In this document: in pieces, positions 14,655-22,136 of the stretch
Numbering within the stretch: the first letter of the stretch is position 1
Layout: every line of letters begins with the position of its first letter
DNA from: Oscillospiraceae bacterium
GTDB lineage: Bacteria; Bacillota; Clostridia; Oscillospirales; Ruminococcaceae
DNA: 64,000 nt
Assembly (NCBI GenBank): GCA_020024285.1
Contig: JAHHTZ010000005.1
Coordinates: 71,412-135,411 of the forward strand
Reading direction: 5' to 3'
Notes under the pieces: generated by a model
What the model was told of the DNA's origin: nothing
Databases searched by the model: none
What the model saw: the letters and a program-made list of their open reading frames with translations, nothing else
Program-made: the position numbers and the translations under genes

Positions 14655-15021
14655 GAGCAGCGAGCAGCAGGCGCTGTTTCGCTGGGCAGAGTTTCAGAGC
14701 GGGCGGTATCCGGAGCTTCAGCTGCTGTACCACATCCCGAACGGGGGCAAGCGCTCCAAAAGCGAGGCGGCGCGGTTTCGGGCGGAGGGCGTCAAGGCAG
14801 GGGTGCCGGATCTCTGCCTTCCGGTGGCGCGGTGCGGCTGCCACGGGCTTTATATCGAGATGAAGCGTGAAGATGGCAGAGTGTCCGAGAACCAGTCCCG
14901 ATGGCTCCATGATCTTATGAAGCGGGGGTATATGACCGGGGTCTGCTATTCCTGCGAGGCAGCGATGGAGCTGCTTATAAAATATCTAAATGGGGAGCTC
15001 GAACAGAGCAAAGCAGTGTGA
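14635..15021 (+). CDS. VRR-NUC domain nuclease
   Basis: The 128-residue protein has the VRR-NUC fold motifs: an N-terminal QALFRWAEFQ, the YHIPNGGKRS element, catalytic VPDLCLPVAR, then YIEMKREDGRVSENQ (the E-x-K part). VRR-NUC are PD-(D/E)XK structure-specific endonucleases frequent in phages, likely resolving replication branches or aiding packaging. It starts inside the previous gene behind AAAGGAGGAAG. Confidence 0.85.
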   Translation: MKIMTTESSEQQALFRWAEFQSGRYPELQLLYHIPNGGKRSKSEAARFRAEGVKAGVPDLCLPVARCGCHGLYIEMKREDGRVSENQSRWLHDLMKRGYMTGVCYSCEAAMELLIKYLNGELEQSKAV

Positions 15022-15035
15022 TGGGGAGGGAGAAA

Positions 15036-15224
15036 ATGATGGTTTTATGTAAAAAGAAGGATTGCTTTTTTCGCCAGGGATGCGCAAAAGAGAAAAGCAG
15101 CTACAGCTACTGCGGCTATAGTTTGATTACCGGAGAGCTTCGAGGCTGTCCGGCAGATAACTGTAATCAATATCTTCCCAAAAGCAAAGCCAAAAAAATA
15201 GGATTCAAATTCAAGGAGGAATAA
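15036..15224 (+). CDS. Small Cys-rich phage protein, 62 residues
   Basis: I take ATG 15036 because GGGGAGGGAG lies five to seven bases before it; GTG 15018 and ATG 15021 are earlier options that overlap the nuclease gene. Six Cys are spread along the chain (CKKKDCF, QGCA, YCGY, GCPADNC), suggesting a zinc or disulfide-bearing fold. No family is recognised. Confidence 0.5.
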   Translation: MMVLCKKKDCFFRQGCAKEKSSYSYCGYSLITGELRGCPADNCNQYLPKSKAKKIGFKFKEE

Positions 15225-15227
15225 GCC

Positions 15228-15407
15228 ATGTATCAGGATATCATCAAAAAGCTGCGCTCCATCCAATCAAGGAGCAAGGGAGCGCTTTTAGAGCAGGCAG
15301 CCCAGCTGCTGGAGCAGATGGAACTCCAGCAGGAGGAGCTTCGCCAGATGACTGTGGAGCGGGATGTTCTGGCACGAAAGCTCAGAGAGTACGAAAGAAA
15401 GGAGTGA
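15228..15407 (+). CDS. Small coiled-coil phage protein, 59 residues
   Basis: An AAGGAGGAATAAGCC leader precedes ATG 15228. The product is nearly all helix with heptad Leu/Gln pattern (LLEQAAQLLEQMELQQEELRQM), so it is a short coiled coil. Function unknown. The frame overlaps neither neighbour and sits in the early operon. Confidence 0.6.
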   Translation: MYQDIIKKLRSIQSRSKGALLEQAAQLLEQMELQQEELRQMTVERDVLARKLREYERKE

Positions 15408-15411
15408 TCGC

Positions 15412-15684
15412 ATGATCGAATCGATGCTCCGATGGCTCTCAAGCCACGGAATTTCGCCCCTGCTCCCCTTCATGGTGTGTGCCATGATCGCAGGCGGGTG
15501 CCTTGTGGTGCTGTGCCGCAGCATCCGCGAGGAGTGGAGGAAGACAAGAAAAATGGAACGGGAGGAAAAGCAAATGAGATATCGATGCAATAAACCGGAA
15601 TGGGCAGACAATGAGCCTTGTCCAATCGGCACAGGAGAGTTTAAAGGCTGCGAAGGCTGCATATGGGCTGAGGAAGAGGAGTGA
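15412..15684 (+). CDS. Small membrane protein with Cys-rich tail
   Basis: The 90-residue product has one hydrophobic helix at about residues 15-36, a charged linker, and then a Cys-rich end (CNKPEWADNEPC, then GCEGCIWAEEEE). A GGAGG sits eight bases before an in-frame ATG at 15574, so the 36-residue tail may also be made on its own as a separate zinc-binding peptide. Neither form has a known family. Confidence 0.5.
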   Translation: MIESMLRWLSSHGISPLLPFMVCAMIAGGCLVVLCRSIREEWRKTRKMEREEKQMRYRCNKPEWADNEPCPIGTGEFKGCEGCIWAEEEE

Positions 15685-15691
15685 TCTTTTC

Positions 15692-15943
15692 ATGCTTCAA
15701 AAGAAGGAGTTGGAGCCTTGCCCCATTTGTGAAACACATGCTCCCATGATTCTCAAAACAAAGATCGATTTGGAGGATGCTGTGCAGGAAGGAGAAATGG
15801 CAATGGGTTTTACAGTAGTATGCAGAAATTCTGTCTGCCCGTTCTTCACATCAGATCGATGGCACGAATCATCAGAAGCAGCGGCGATAGAGCGATGGAA
15901 TTTTCTTGCAAAAGAACAAAGAAAGAATCGTGAGAAGACGTAG
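15692..15943 (+). CDS. Lar-like restriction alleviation/zinc-ribbon protein
   Basis: The 83-residue product has the Lar-type layout: CPICETHAPM near residue 10, a central VVCRNSVCPFF, and the HESSEAAAIERWN helix. Lar-family proteins are common in phages; Rac-prophage Lar relieves type I restriction, but most homologues are uncharacterised. The start follows GAGGAGTGA. Confidence 0.7.
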   Translation: MLQKKELEPCPICETHAPMILKTKIDLEDAVQEGEMAMGFTVVCRNSVCPFFTSDRWHESSEAAAIERWNFLAKEQRKNREKT

Positions 15944-15963
15944 ATTCATAGGAGGTTTACACG

Positions 15964-16731
15964 ATGAAAATAATATCAATTATCAACTTAAAAGGCGGAG
16001 TTGCCAAAACACTGACCGCCGACAACATGGCACATGTTCTTGCAACCTTTCACAACAAACGTGTTCTTCTCGTGGATAACGATAAACAGGGGAACACCTC
16101 CAAAGCATTCGATGTTCATTCCTATGAGGAAAAGAGTCTTTCAGAAGTCATGACCGCCCGCAGGATCGATTTGCATGAGATCATTCGCAGAACACGCTTT
16201 AAGAATATCGATGTGGTGCCGGCAAATATGACGCTCATTCGTGCCAATCTTGAAGTAATGATGGACAGCACCAGACCGCAGCAGACACGGCTGCAAACTG
16301 CGCTGGAACAGGTTGCGAATGAATACGATTATTGTATTATCGACAATGCACCGGATATCAACATATCGACGATCAATGCACTTGCCGCATCCGATGATGT
16401 TATCATTCCAATCAAGATCGATAAATATGCATTTGACGGATTGGCAGAGCTGAAAGAGCAGATTGAGGATACACGGGATGATCTCAACCCAAGACTGCGG
16501 ATTGCAGGCTGTCTGATTACCTGCTTCCAGAGAACCGATGCGGATCAGCAGGGGGAGGAGTGGCTGAAATCTCATCCGGAATACCCTGTCTTTGATACGC
16601 ATATCCGATATTCGGAAAAGGTTACAGAAAGCACGTTCTCCCGCTCGCCCATTGCAGAATACAGCCGACGCAGCGGCGCTGCCGTAGACTATATTGCATT
16701 TGTTCAGGAGTATTTGGAGCAGGCAAAGTAA
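15964..16731 (+). CDS. parA: ParA family partition ATPase
   Basis: The 255-residue protein has the deviant Walker A of ParA proteins (KGGVAKT at 10-16), LVDNDKQGN as motif A' and CIIDNAPD as Walker B. ParA with ParB distributes low-copy replicons between daughter cells. It is read with the parB gene that starts 54 bases later. Most integrated phages do not carry it; its presence fits a plasmid-like stage. Confidence 0.9.
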   Translation: MKIISIINLKGGVAKTLTADNMAHVLATFHNKRVLLVDNDKQGNTSKAFDVHSYEEKSLSEVMTARRIDLHEIIRRTRFKNIDVVPANMTLIRANLEVMMDSTRPQQTRLQTALEQVANEYDYCIIDNAPDINISTINALAASDDVIIPIKIDKYAFDGLAELKEQIEDTRDDLNPRLRIAGCLITCFQRTDADQQGEEWLKSHPEYPVFDTHIRYSEKVTESTFSRSPIAEYSRRSGAAVDYIAFVQEYLEQAK

Positions 16732-16785
16732 TGGAAAAGTACCACCGAGATATTTGTCCGAATCGGACAGAAAGGGGATTCTGTC

Positions 16786-17967
16786 ATGCCAAAAGGCAAG
16801 TTTAACCTGAATCAGATCCTGAGTGACGCATCAAAAGCCGCAGCGGATGGCGAAAGAAGCAAGCATCGCAGGGAAGGTGAGCTGCGTAAAATCAGTATTT
16901 TTGACCTTGTACCGTCAGAAGAAAATTTCTACTCTATGAAGGAAATTGACGAACTTAAAACAGCAATCGAAATTGCAGGAAAAGTATTGCAGAACCTTGT
17001 CGTTGTTCCTCTTGGGGGCGGAAAGTACAAAATCATTTCCGGACACCGCCGGCGCCTCGCGTCGCTTGCGCTGGTGGAGGAGGGAAAGATGCAATATGAG
17101 TTTGTCATGTGCGACGTTGAGCCCAGCGAGGAAGCGGCGGAGGATGAGCAGATTCGGGATGGGCTCATACTGATCGTTACAAATTCCCAGAGAGAAAAGA
17201 CAGCGTGGGACAAAATACAAGAGGTGCGGTACCTGCGCGAGGTCCTGAAAAAAGCAAGGACAAGCCCCAAATATGCAGCAGCCTTGCAGCAGATCGCTGC
17301 GACAGTCTTTGGCGGCACAGAGGTTCAGGCAGATGGAACACGGGATTTTATTGCAAAAGTGCTCCACACAAGCACTACCCAAATCGGGCGTTATGATGCC
17401 ATCATCCGAAACCTTTGTCCGGAATTTACGGAGGAAGTCAAAGAGGACCACATCAATGTTTCGACTGCCTACGAATTATCCGGACTTTCGAAAGAGGAAC
17501 AGCAGGCAGCGTTTATGGAGTATCAGAAAAGCGGAGAGATCTCCATCAAGGCGGCACGGGAGCGAAAAGCTCCGCCCGCTCCGGTCCTTTCAACTGTACA
17601 GAGTGAGCAAACAGAAAATGAGCAGCAGCGCTCAGAGCCGCCCACGGATACAGCGCAATGTACAAAAGGAGATGTGGTTGAAGTGAAGCAGCAGGATACA
17701 GAGGAAGCCGAAAACCTCCTGCCGAAGGCAGAAAAAGAGCAGGTGCGTCAAAATTCTTCATCGGATGAAGTTCACGATATGGGCGAAACAATATTTTTTG
17801 CAGATGTGTTTTGCACCATTGAACGCAGCGAAATAACAGATAAGAAATCAAACTGCGGCAATCGTTTTCTCAAAATCACAAGGGAGCAGTTGGAGGACTT
17901 AAAGGCAGGCAGGCTGCTCTATACTGGGGATGAATACGGAATTTTTATTGAGTTGTCAGAAGAATAA
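16786..17967 (+). CDS. parB: ParB/RepB/Spo0J-type partition protein
   Basis: The 393-residue protein has the ParB nuclease-like N-domain with the CTP-binding box (ISGHRRRLASL, residues 85-94), a helix-turn-helix region (about 160-260; DHINVSTAYELSGL) and then a Glu/Gln-rich spacer. The last 90 residues are an extra C-terminal segment. It was called from the ParB core and its ParA neighbour. A parS centromere site was not identified by eye. Confidence 0.88.
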   Translation: MPKGKFNLNQILSDASKAAADGERSKHRREGELRKISIFDLVPSEENFYSMKEIDELKTAIEIAGKVLQNLVVVPLGGGKYKIISGHRRRLASLALVEEGKMQYEFVMCDVEPSEEAAEDEQIRDGLILIVTNSQREKTAWDKIQEVRYLREVLKKARTSPKYAAALQQIAATVFGGTEVQADGTRDFIAKVLHTSTTQIGRYDAIIRNLCPEFTEEVKEDHINVSTAYELSGLSKEEQQAAFMEYQKSGEISIKAARERKAPPAPVLSTVQSEQTENEQQRSEPPTDTAQCTKGDVVEVKQQDTEEAENLLPKAEKEQVRQNSSSDEVHDMGETIFFADVFCTIERSEITDKKSNCGNRFLKITREQLEDLKAGRLLYTGDEYGIFIELSEE

Positions 17968-17994
17968 ACAAACAGAGTAATAGGAGGAATGGCG

Positions 17995-18468
17995 GTGGAG
18001 CGGGAAAAGGTCATTGCAATTTTGCGGTTTTATCGGGATGCAGATGAATCGGTCAGGCTCAATGAGCAGATCATAAAGAATCTAAAGGATCAGTATTACA
18101 TCACACTAAAAGCTGTCAACATGGACGGTATGCCCCGTGGAAGGGGCAGTGCTTCGAGTCCGGTGGAGCAGCTGGTGCTCAACATTCCTCCCTCCGTTGT
18201 GAATACGATTGGAAGCATACAGAGGGAAAACCGAAAAACAGTGCAAATCAAGGAAGAAATCTTCTCAGAGCTGTGCCGATTGAATTATCAGAAAAAAGCA
18301 GTGATTGTAGCGTTCTACATAGACGGTTTACAATGGGAACGGATTTCGGTACAGTTAAATTACAGTCAGCGCCAGTGCCGCAATATCCGTGACAGTGCGC
18401 TGGATGAATTGGGAGAGCGGTTTTCCCATAATAAACGGATTTCAGAGTTTTGTTTTCCAAAGAGTTAA
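17995..18468 (+). CDS. Late-gene regulator with sigma-70 region 4-like helix-turn-helix
   Basis: The 157-residue protein ends with a helix-turn-helix of the ArpU/RinA type: RLNYQKKAVIVAFYIDGLQWERISVQLNYSQRQCRNIRDSAL in sequence order, lying just upstream of the terminase genes. Such regulators switch on packaging and structural genes in Firmicutes phages. The GTG at 17995 is preferred over ATG 17989 because AGGAGG would be too close to the ATG. Confidence 0.75.
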   Translation: MEREKVIAILRFYRDADESVRLNEQIIKNLKDQYYITLKAVNMDGMPRGRGSASSPVEQLVLNIPPSVVNTIGSIQRENRKTVQIKEEIFSELCRLNYQKKAVIVAFYIDGLQWERISVQLNYSQRQCRNIRDSALDELGERFSHNKRISEFCFPKS

Positions 18469-18494
18469 GATTGCCACCCATTGCCTGCTTTTTC

Positions 18495-18503
18495 TGCTAT
18501 AAT
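18495..18503 (+). promoter_or_regulatory. Extended minus-10 promoter ahead of the terminase genes
   Basis: TGCTATAAT is an extended minus-10; no good minus-35 is visible, consistent with activation by the upstream regulator. Confidence 0.45.
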
Positions 18504-18557
18504 AGGTATTGTGAAAGAGAATCGACACCAATGAAACAATGTAATATTTCAGACATC

Positions 18558-18593
18558 AAAACAGATCATGTTTTAATCATGGTCTGTTTTTTT
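18558..18593 (+). terminator. Terminator between the late regulator and the terminase genes
   Basis: AAACAGATCATG / CATGGTCTGTTT with a short loop and a T-run of seven. The promoter at 18495 would make an RNA of only about 85 bases unless this site is read through. Confidence 0.7.
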
Positions 18594-18655
18594 ATACACT
18601 TCCGACCATTGAGGCGCGGCAAGAAATGAAAAACAAACGAAGGGGGGACGGCCGC

Positions 18656-19435
18656 ATGGCGCGTGAAAGAAAACCGGAGCGGGATAAAGCACGGCAAATC
18701 TGGATCGATTCGGGCGGCACGATGAACGCCCGCGAGCTTGCAGAGAAAGTTGGTGTGAAGCCGGAACAGATCCGCAAATGGAAAAGCCTTGATAACTGGA
18801 CTGTTGCTCTGGAAGAAAGCAAGCAGCCACGCAAACGCGGTGGTCAGCCGGGAAACAAAAACGCAGCTGGTGCCGGTGCTCCTCCCAAAAACAAAAATGC
18901 ACAGACGCATGGTGCATACTCCACTGTGCTCCTCACCGATCTGCCGCAGGAACAGAGAGAATACATCGAAAGTATCACTCTGAATACAGAAACAAATATG
19001 CTCACTCAGCTGCAGCTGCTTCTGGCAAAGGAAGTGGATCTGCAAGCAAAGATCGAATCGATCGAACACGCAGATCCTGCTGCACTGTATGTTGACCGTG
19101 TTGTTGAAATGCGTGTGCCAAGGGATGACAGAGCACACAGCGCAGCCGATAAACAGGAGGATGACAAAATCAAGATGAAGTCCGTTATCAGGGCAAGCGC
19201 ATTTGAACGAACGATGAAGCTGGAGGCGCAGCTCAACAAAATTCATGGGAGGATCATCAAGCTGCTTGATTCCATCAAAGCATACCAAATGGAGAGCCGA
19301 CGCATCCACCTTGAGGAGCGCAAATATCATCTTGCAAAACAGAAACTATCCGGTGTTTATGACATTGATCCGGATTCGGGGGAGATCATCGACCAAAACG
19401 AAGACAGTGAGGACATCGAGGCTCTGCTTCGATAG
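18656..19435 (+). CDS. Terminase small subunit-like protein (PBSX/YqaS type)
   Basis: The 259-residue product starts with a PBSX-type small-subunit helix-turn-helix (ARQIWIDSGGTMNARELAEKVGV and IRKWKSLDNW), followed by a basic Asn-rich linker with GNKNAAGAGAPPKNKNA and a helical C-terminus. Such proteins bind the packaging start site. The ATG at 18656 follows AAGGGGGG; an earlier ATG at 18626 lacks a binding site. A second small-subunit-like protein follows at 19580, so one may be a separate adaptor. Confidence 0.7.
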   Translation: MARERKPERDKARQIWIDSGGTMNARELAEKVGVKPEQIRKWKSLDNWTVALEESKQPRKRGGQPGNKNAAGAGAPPKNKNAQTHGAYSTVLLTDLPQEQREYIESITLNTETNMLTQLQLLLAKEVDLQAKIESIEHADPAALYVDRVVEMRVPRDDRAHSAADKQEDDKIKMKSVIRASAFERTMKLEAQLNKIHGRIIKLLDSIKAYQMESRRIHLEERKYHLAKQKLSGVYDIDPDSGEIIDQNEDSEDIEALLR

Positions 19436-19512
19436 GTTCTTCCGGCAGAGCAGGAGTCCTGCGGGTTCGGTGACGCCCAGAGTATCGTTAGCTATCAATT
19501 TTTTTTCATCGC

Positions 19513-19536
19513 TTCCGGATTTACCGGAATTTTTTT
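19513..19536 (+). terminator. Terminator-like hairpin in the gap between the terminase genes
   Basis: TTCCGG-ATTTA-CCGGAA is followed by seven T. The 144-base gap also has GGGTTCGGTGACGCCC at 19467, and could hold the cos or pac site. Confidence 0.55.
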
Positions 19537-19579
19537 ATAGGGGGGTGTTATTTCAGGACGGAGCAAGGAGGAGATCAGT

Positions 19580-20074
19580 GTGAGGCTTTACGATTCCAAG
19601 GCGGTTGCGCGATTTTTGGATGTATCCGAACGCCGTGTGCGCCAGCTGCGTGATGAAAAAGTAATCGTGGAGGTTCGCCCCGGCTTGTATGACCTGATTG
19701 ATACAAACCATCGTTACATCAATTACCTGCGCAGACGAAATCCCGAAGCAGAGGAATCGATCGATTACAACACAGAGCGGGCGAAGCTGATTCGGGCAAA
19801 ACGAAAAAACGAGGAATACGAGCTTCAGCTCAAGGAAAAGACGCTCCATACAGCGCAGGACATCGAAAGCGTGATGACGGATATGCTGGTAAACTTCAAA
19901 TCGAGGCTGATGGCAATTCCCTCCAAGCTAACCCCGTTACTCTGTAAAAAAACAGACAAAGCAGAAATTTTTGCTTTGATGAAGGAGCAAATCGACGAGG
20001 CATTGATGGAGCTGTCCGATTTCAATACTGTATTCGAAGAAAGGAATGGTGAGCATGAAAAAATCGACCGCTGA
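19580..20074 (+). CDS. Phage DNA-packaging protein, Nu1-like terminase small subunit
   Basis: The 164-residue protein opens with a winged helix-turn-helix (RLYDSKAVARFLDVSERRVRQLRDEKVI), as in lambda Nu1, followed by a helical region (YNTERAKLIRAKRKNEEYEL) that resembles the segment contacting the large subunit. The GTG start is set by AAGGAGGAG. The stop overlaps the large-subunit gene by 20 bases, giving coupled expression. Confidence 0.8.
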   Translation: MRLYDSKAVARFLDVSERRVRQLRDEKVIVEVRPGLYDLIDTNHRYINYLRRRNPEAEESIDYNTERAKLIRAKRKNEEYELQLKEKTLHTAQDIESVMTDMLVNFKSRLMAIPSKLTPLLCKKTDKAEIFALMKEQIDEALMELSDFNTVFEERNGEHEKIDR

Positions 20075-21875
20075 TTTATTTGAGCGGATTTTCTCTGTGC
20101 TGGCACCTCCTCCCGATATGACAATATCACAGTGGGCGGATGAATACCGCCGACTATCCTCTGAGTCGTCCGCAGAGCCAGGACGCTGGAGGACATCCAA
20201 AGCACCATACCAAAGGGAAATTATGGACGCAGTTTGCGATATGCACGTTCAAAAAATCATTATCATGTCAGCGTCACAGATTGGCAAGACGGATGCGCTC
20301 ATTCTGAATCCCATTGGCTACTATATGCACTACGACCCATCGCCGATCATGGTGATGCACCCTACGATCCAAATGGCGGAAAGCTTCAGCAAAGACCGAC
20401 TTTCCCCCATGCTGCGTGATACGCCTGTGCTGCGCGATAAGGTCAACGATAAGAGCCGAAACAGCGGGAATACGATCCTGCAAAAGACTTTTCCGGGCGG
20501 TCATGTCACGATGGTGGGTGCCAATTCCCCGTCCTCTCTTGCGTCCCGTCCGATTCGGATCTTGCTGGCAGATGAGATCGACCGCTACCCTGGGACGGCA
20601 GGAAAGGAGGGAGATCCTCTCATGCTTGCCGGAAAGCGGCTTGCAACCTTTTGGAACAAGAAGGAAGTGTGCGTAAGCACTCCGACGACGAAGGAAACCT
20701 CACGAATCGCAGTGGAATTTGAACACAGCACACAGGAGGAATGGAATGTGCCTTGTCCCGTTTGCGGCGCATTTACTCCGCTTGCATGGGCAAACATCGT
20801 CTTTGATAAGGAGGATCTGGACAACATCGGCTGTGCCTGCCCGACGTGCGGCGCAGTATCCGGTGAAACGGAATGGAAGGAGCAGTCCAAAAAAGGAAAA
20901 TTTATCGCAAAGCATCCAAATCGGAAGGTTCGGGGCTTTCATCTGAATGCGCTTGCCTCTCTGTTTGTGGAGTGGCGGGAAATCGTTGAAAAGTTCCTTG
21001 TTGCAAACGAAGAAAAGAAAAAGGGCAACATCGAACTGCTCAAAGCATGGACCAATACCGAAATGGGAGAGGTTTGGGAGCAGGAGGGTGAGCAGCTTGA
21101 AACCGAGGATCTTTTCCGACGTCGGGAGAAGTATAACTGCGAGGTGCCCGAGGAGGTGATTGTCCTGACCGCAGGGGTCGATGTGCAGGACGATCGGTTT
21201 GAAGCAGAGGTTGTCGGATGGGGTGTTGAGAAGGAAAGCTGGGGCATCCGCTATCAGGTGATTTATGGAGATCTCAAGCTGAAAAAAGTTTGGGAGGATC
21301 TCGATGCTTTCCTCTCACAGACCTTCATAACAGCGGATGGACGGCACCTCAAAATCGCCTGTACCTGCATCGACTCCGGTGGGCATTTTACCAATGAGGT
21401 TTACCAATTCTGCAAAGACCGCACATTTCGGCTTGTGTTTGCAATCAAGGGAAAAGGCGGCGCAGATGTACCGTATTTTAACCGCCCAACAAAGTCGAAC
21501 AGCGCAAAAACACCGTTGTTTACGATCGGGGTTGACACAGGGAAAGCTCATTTATATCAGAGTTTGGCAGTAAAAGAGGAGGGGGCAAACTACTGCCACT
21601 TCCCAAAAGAGAAGGACAGGGGGTACACGCAGGAATATTTTCGGGGACTGACCTCCGAAAAGAGGGTCATGACCTACAAAAAGGGAAGGGCACAGTATGC
21701 CTGGATACTCAAAGACGAAAAGTACAAGCGCAATGAGCCGCTGGATATCCGAAATTATGCAACGGCTGCGTTTGAGATTCTTGATCCGGTGCTCAAAAGG
21801 CAGGAGCAGAAAGAGCCGCCTGCACCGCCGAGAAAGCGAGGCAGACGATCCAGAACGAATGGAGGGATTCTCTAA
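20055..21875 (+). CDS. Terminase large subunit, GpA family
   Basis: The 606-residue protein belongs to the lambda GpA family: a Walker A-like SASQIGKTDA near residue 75, Walker B LLADEIDRYP near 175, two CxxC pairs (CPVCG near 235, CPTCG near 261) and a C-terminal nuclease region beginning with TAGVDVQDDRFE (about 370). It packages DNA with ATP hydrolysis and cuts at cos. GpA with an accompanying Nu1 points to cohesive ends. The ATG at 20046 is an alternative start three codons upstream. Confidence 0.92.
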   Translation: MKKSTADLFERIFSVLAPPPDMTISQWADEYRRLSSESSAEPGRWRTSKAPYQREIMDAVCDMHVQKIIIMSASQIGKTDALILNPIGYYMHYDPSPIMVMHPTIQMAESFSKDRLSPMLRDTPVLRDKVNDKSRNSGNTILQKTFPGGHVTMVGANSPSSLASRPIRILLADEIDRYPGTAGKEGDPLMLAGKRLATFWNKKEVCVSTPTTKETSRIAVEFEHSTQEEWNVPCPVCGAFTPLAWANIVFDKEDLDNIGCACPTCGAVSGETEWKEQSKKGKFIAKHPNRKVRGFHLNALASLFVEWREIVEKFLVANEEKKKGNIELLKAWTNTEMGEVWEQEGEQLETEDLFRRREKYNCEVPEEVIVLTAGVDVQDDRFEAEVVGWGVEKESWGIRYQVIYGDLKLKKVWEDLDAFLSQTFITADGRHLKIACTCIDSGGHFTNEVYQFCKDRTFRLVFAIKGKGGADVPYFNRPTKSNSAKTPLFTIGVDTGKAHLYQSLAVKEEGANYCHFPKEKDRGYTQEYFRGLTSEKRVMTYKKGRAQYAWILKDEKYKRNEPLDIRNYATAAFEILDPVLKRQEQKEPPAPPRKRGRRSRTNGGIL

Positions 21876-22118
21876 ATGGAACAGCCAAAAACACCACTTG
21901 AAACAGCGCAGTATCATCTGAATGCATGGCTGACTGCCGAATTGGAGGTCACAACGCATCAAAGCTATACCATCGGATCACGCAGCTTGACAAAGGCAGA
22001 CCTATCCGAAATCGGGCAGCGCATTGATTATTGGAAAAACGAGGTTGCGAGATTGGAGAACATCAGCAGGTGCGGCGGACGAAACCGTGTGCGCCGTGCT
22101 GTTTTTCGTGATCTGTGA
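21876..22118 (+). CDS. DUF6148-like / gpW-like head-tail connector, 80 residues
   Basis: This small protein lies between terminase and portal, where lambda has gpW. It has the pattern of DUF6148: TAQYHLNAWLTAELEV, SYTIGSRSLTKADLSEI and IDYWKNEVARLE. The basic C-terminus (GRNRVRRAVFRDL) is typical. It probably helps join packaged DNA to the head. The ATG follows the terminase stop by one base overlap. Confidence 0.8.
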   Translation: MEQPKTPLETAQYHLNAWLTAELEVTTHQSYTIGSRSLTKADLSEIGQRIDYWKNEVARLENISRCGGRNRVRRAVFRDL

Positions 22119-22136
22119 GAATGGAGGTAAACGACA

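Noticed and set aside
18533..18629. 32-codon frame running across the terminator before the terminase genes
   Set aside because: It spans the terminator stem and has no binding site.
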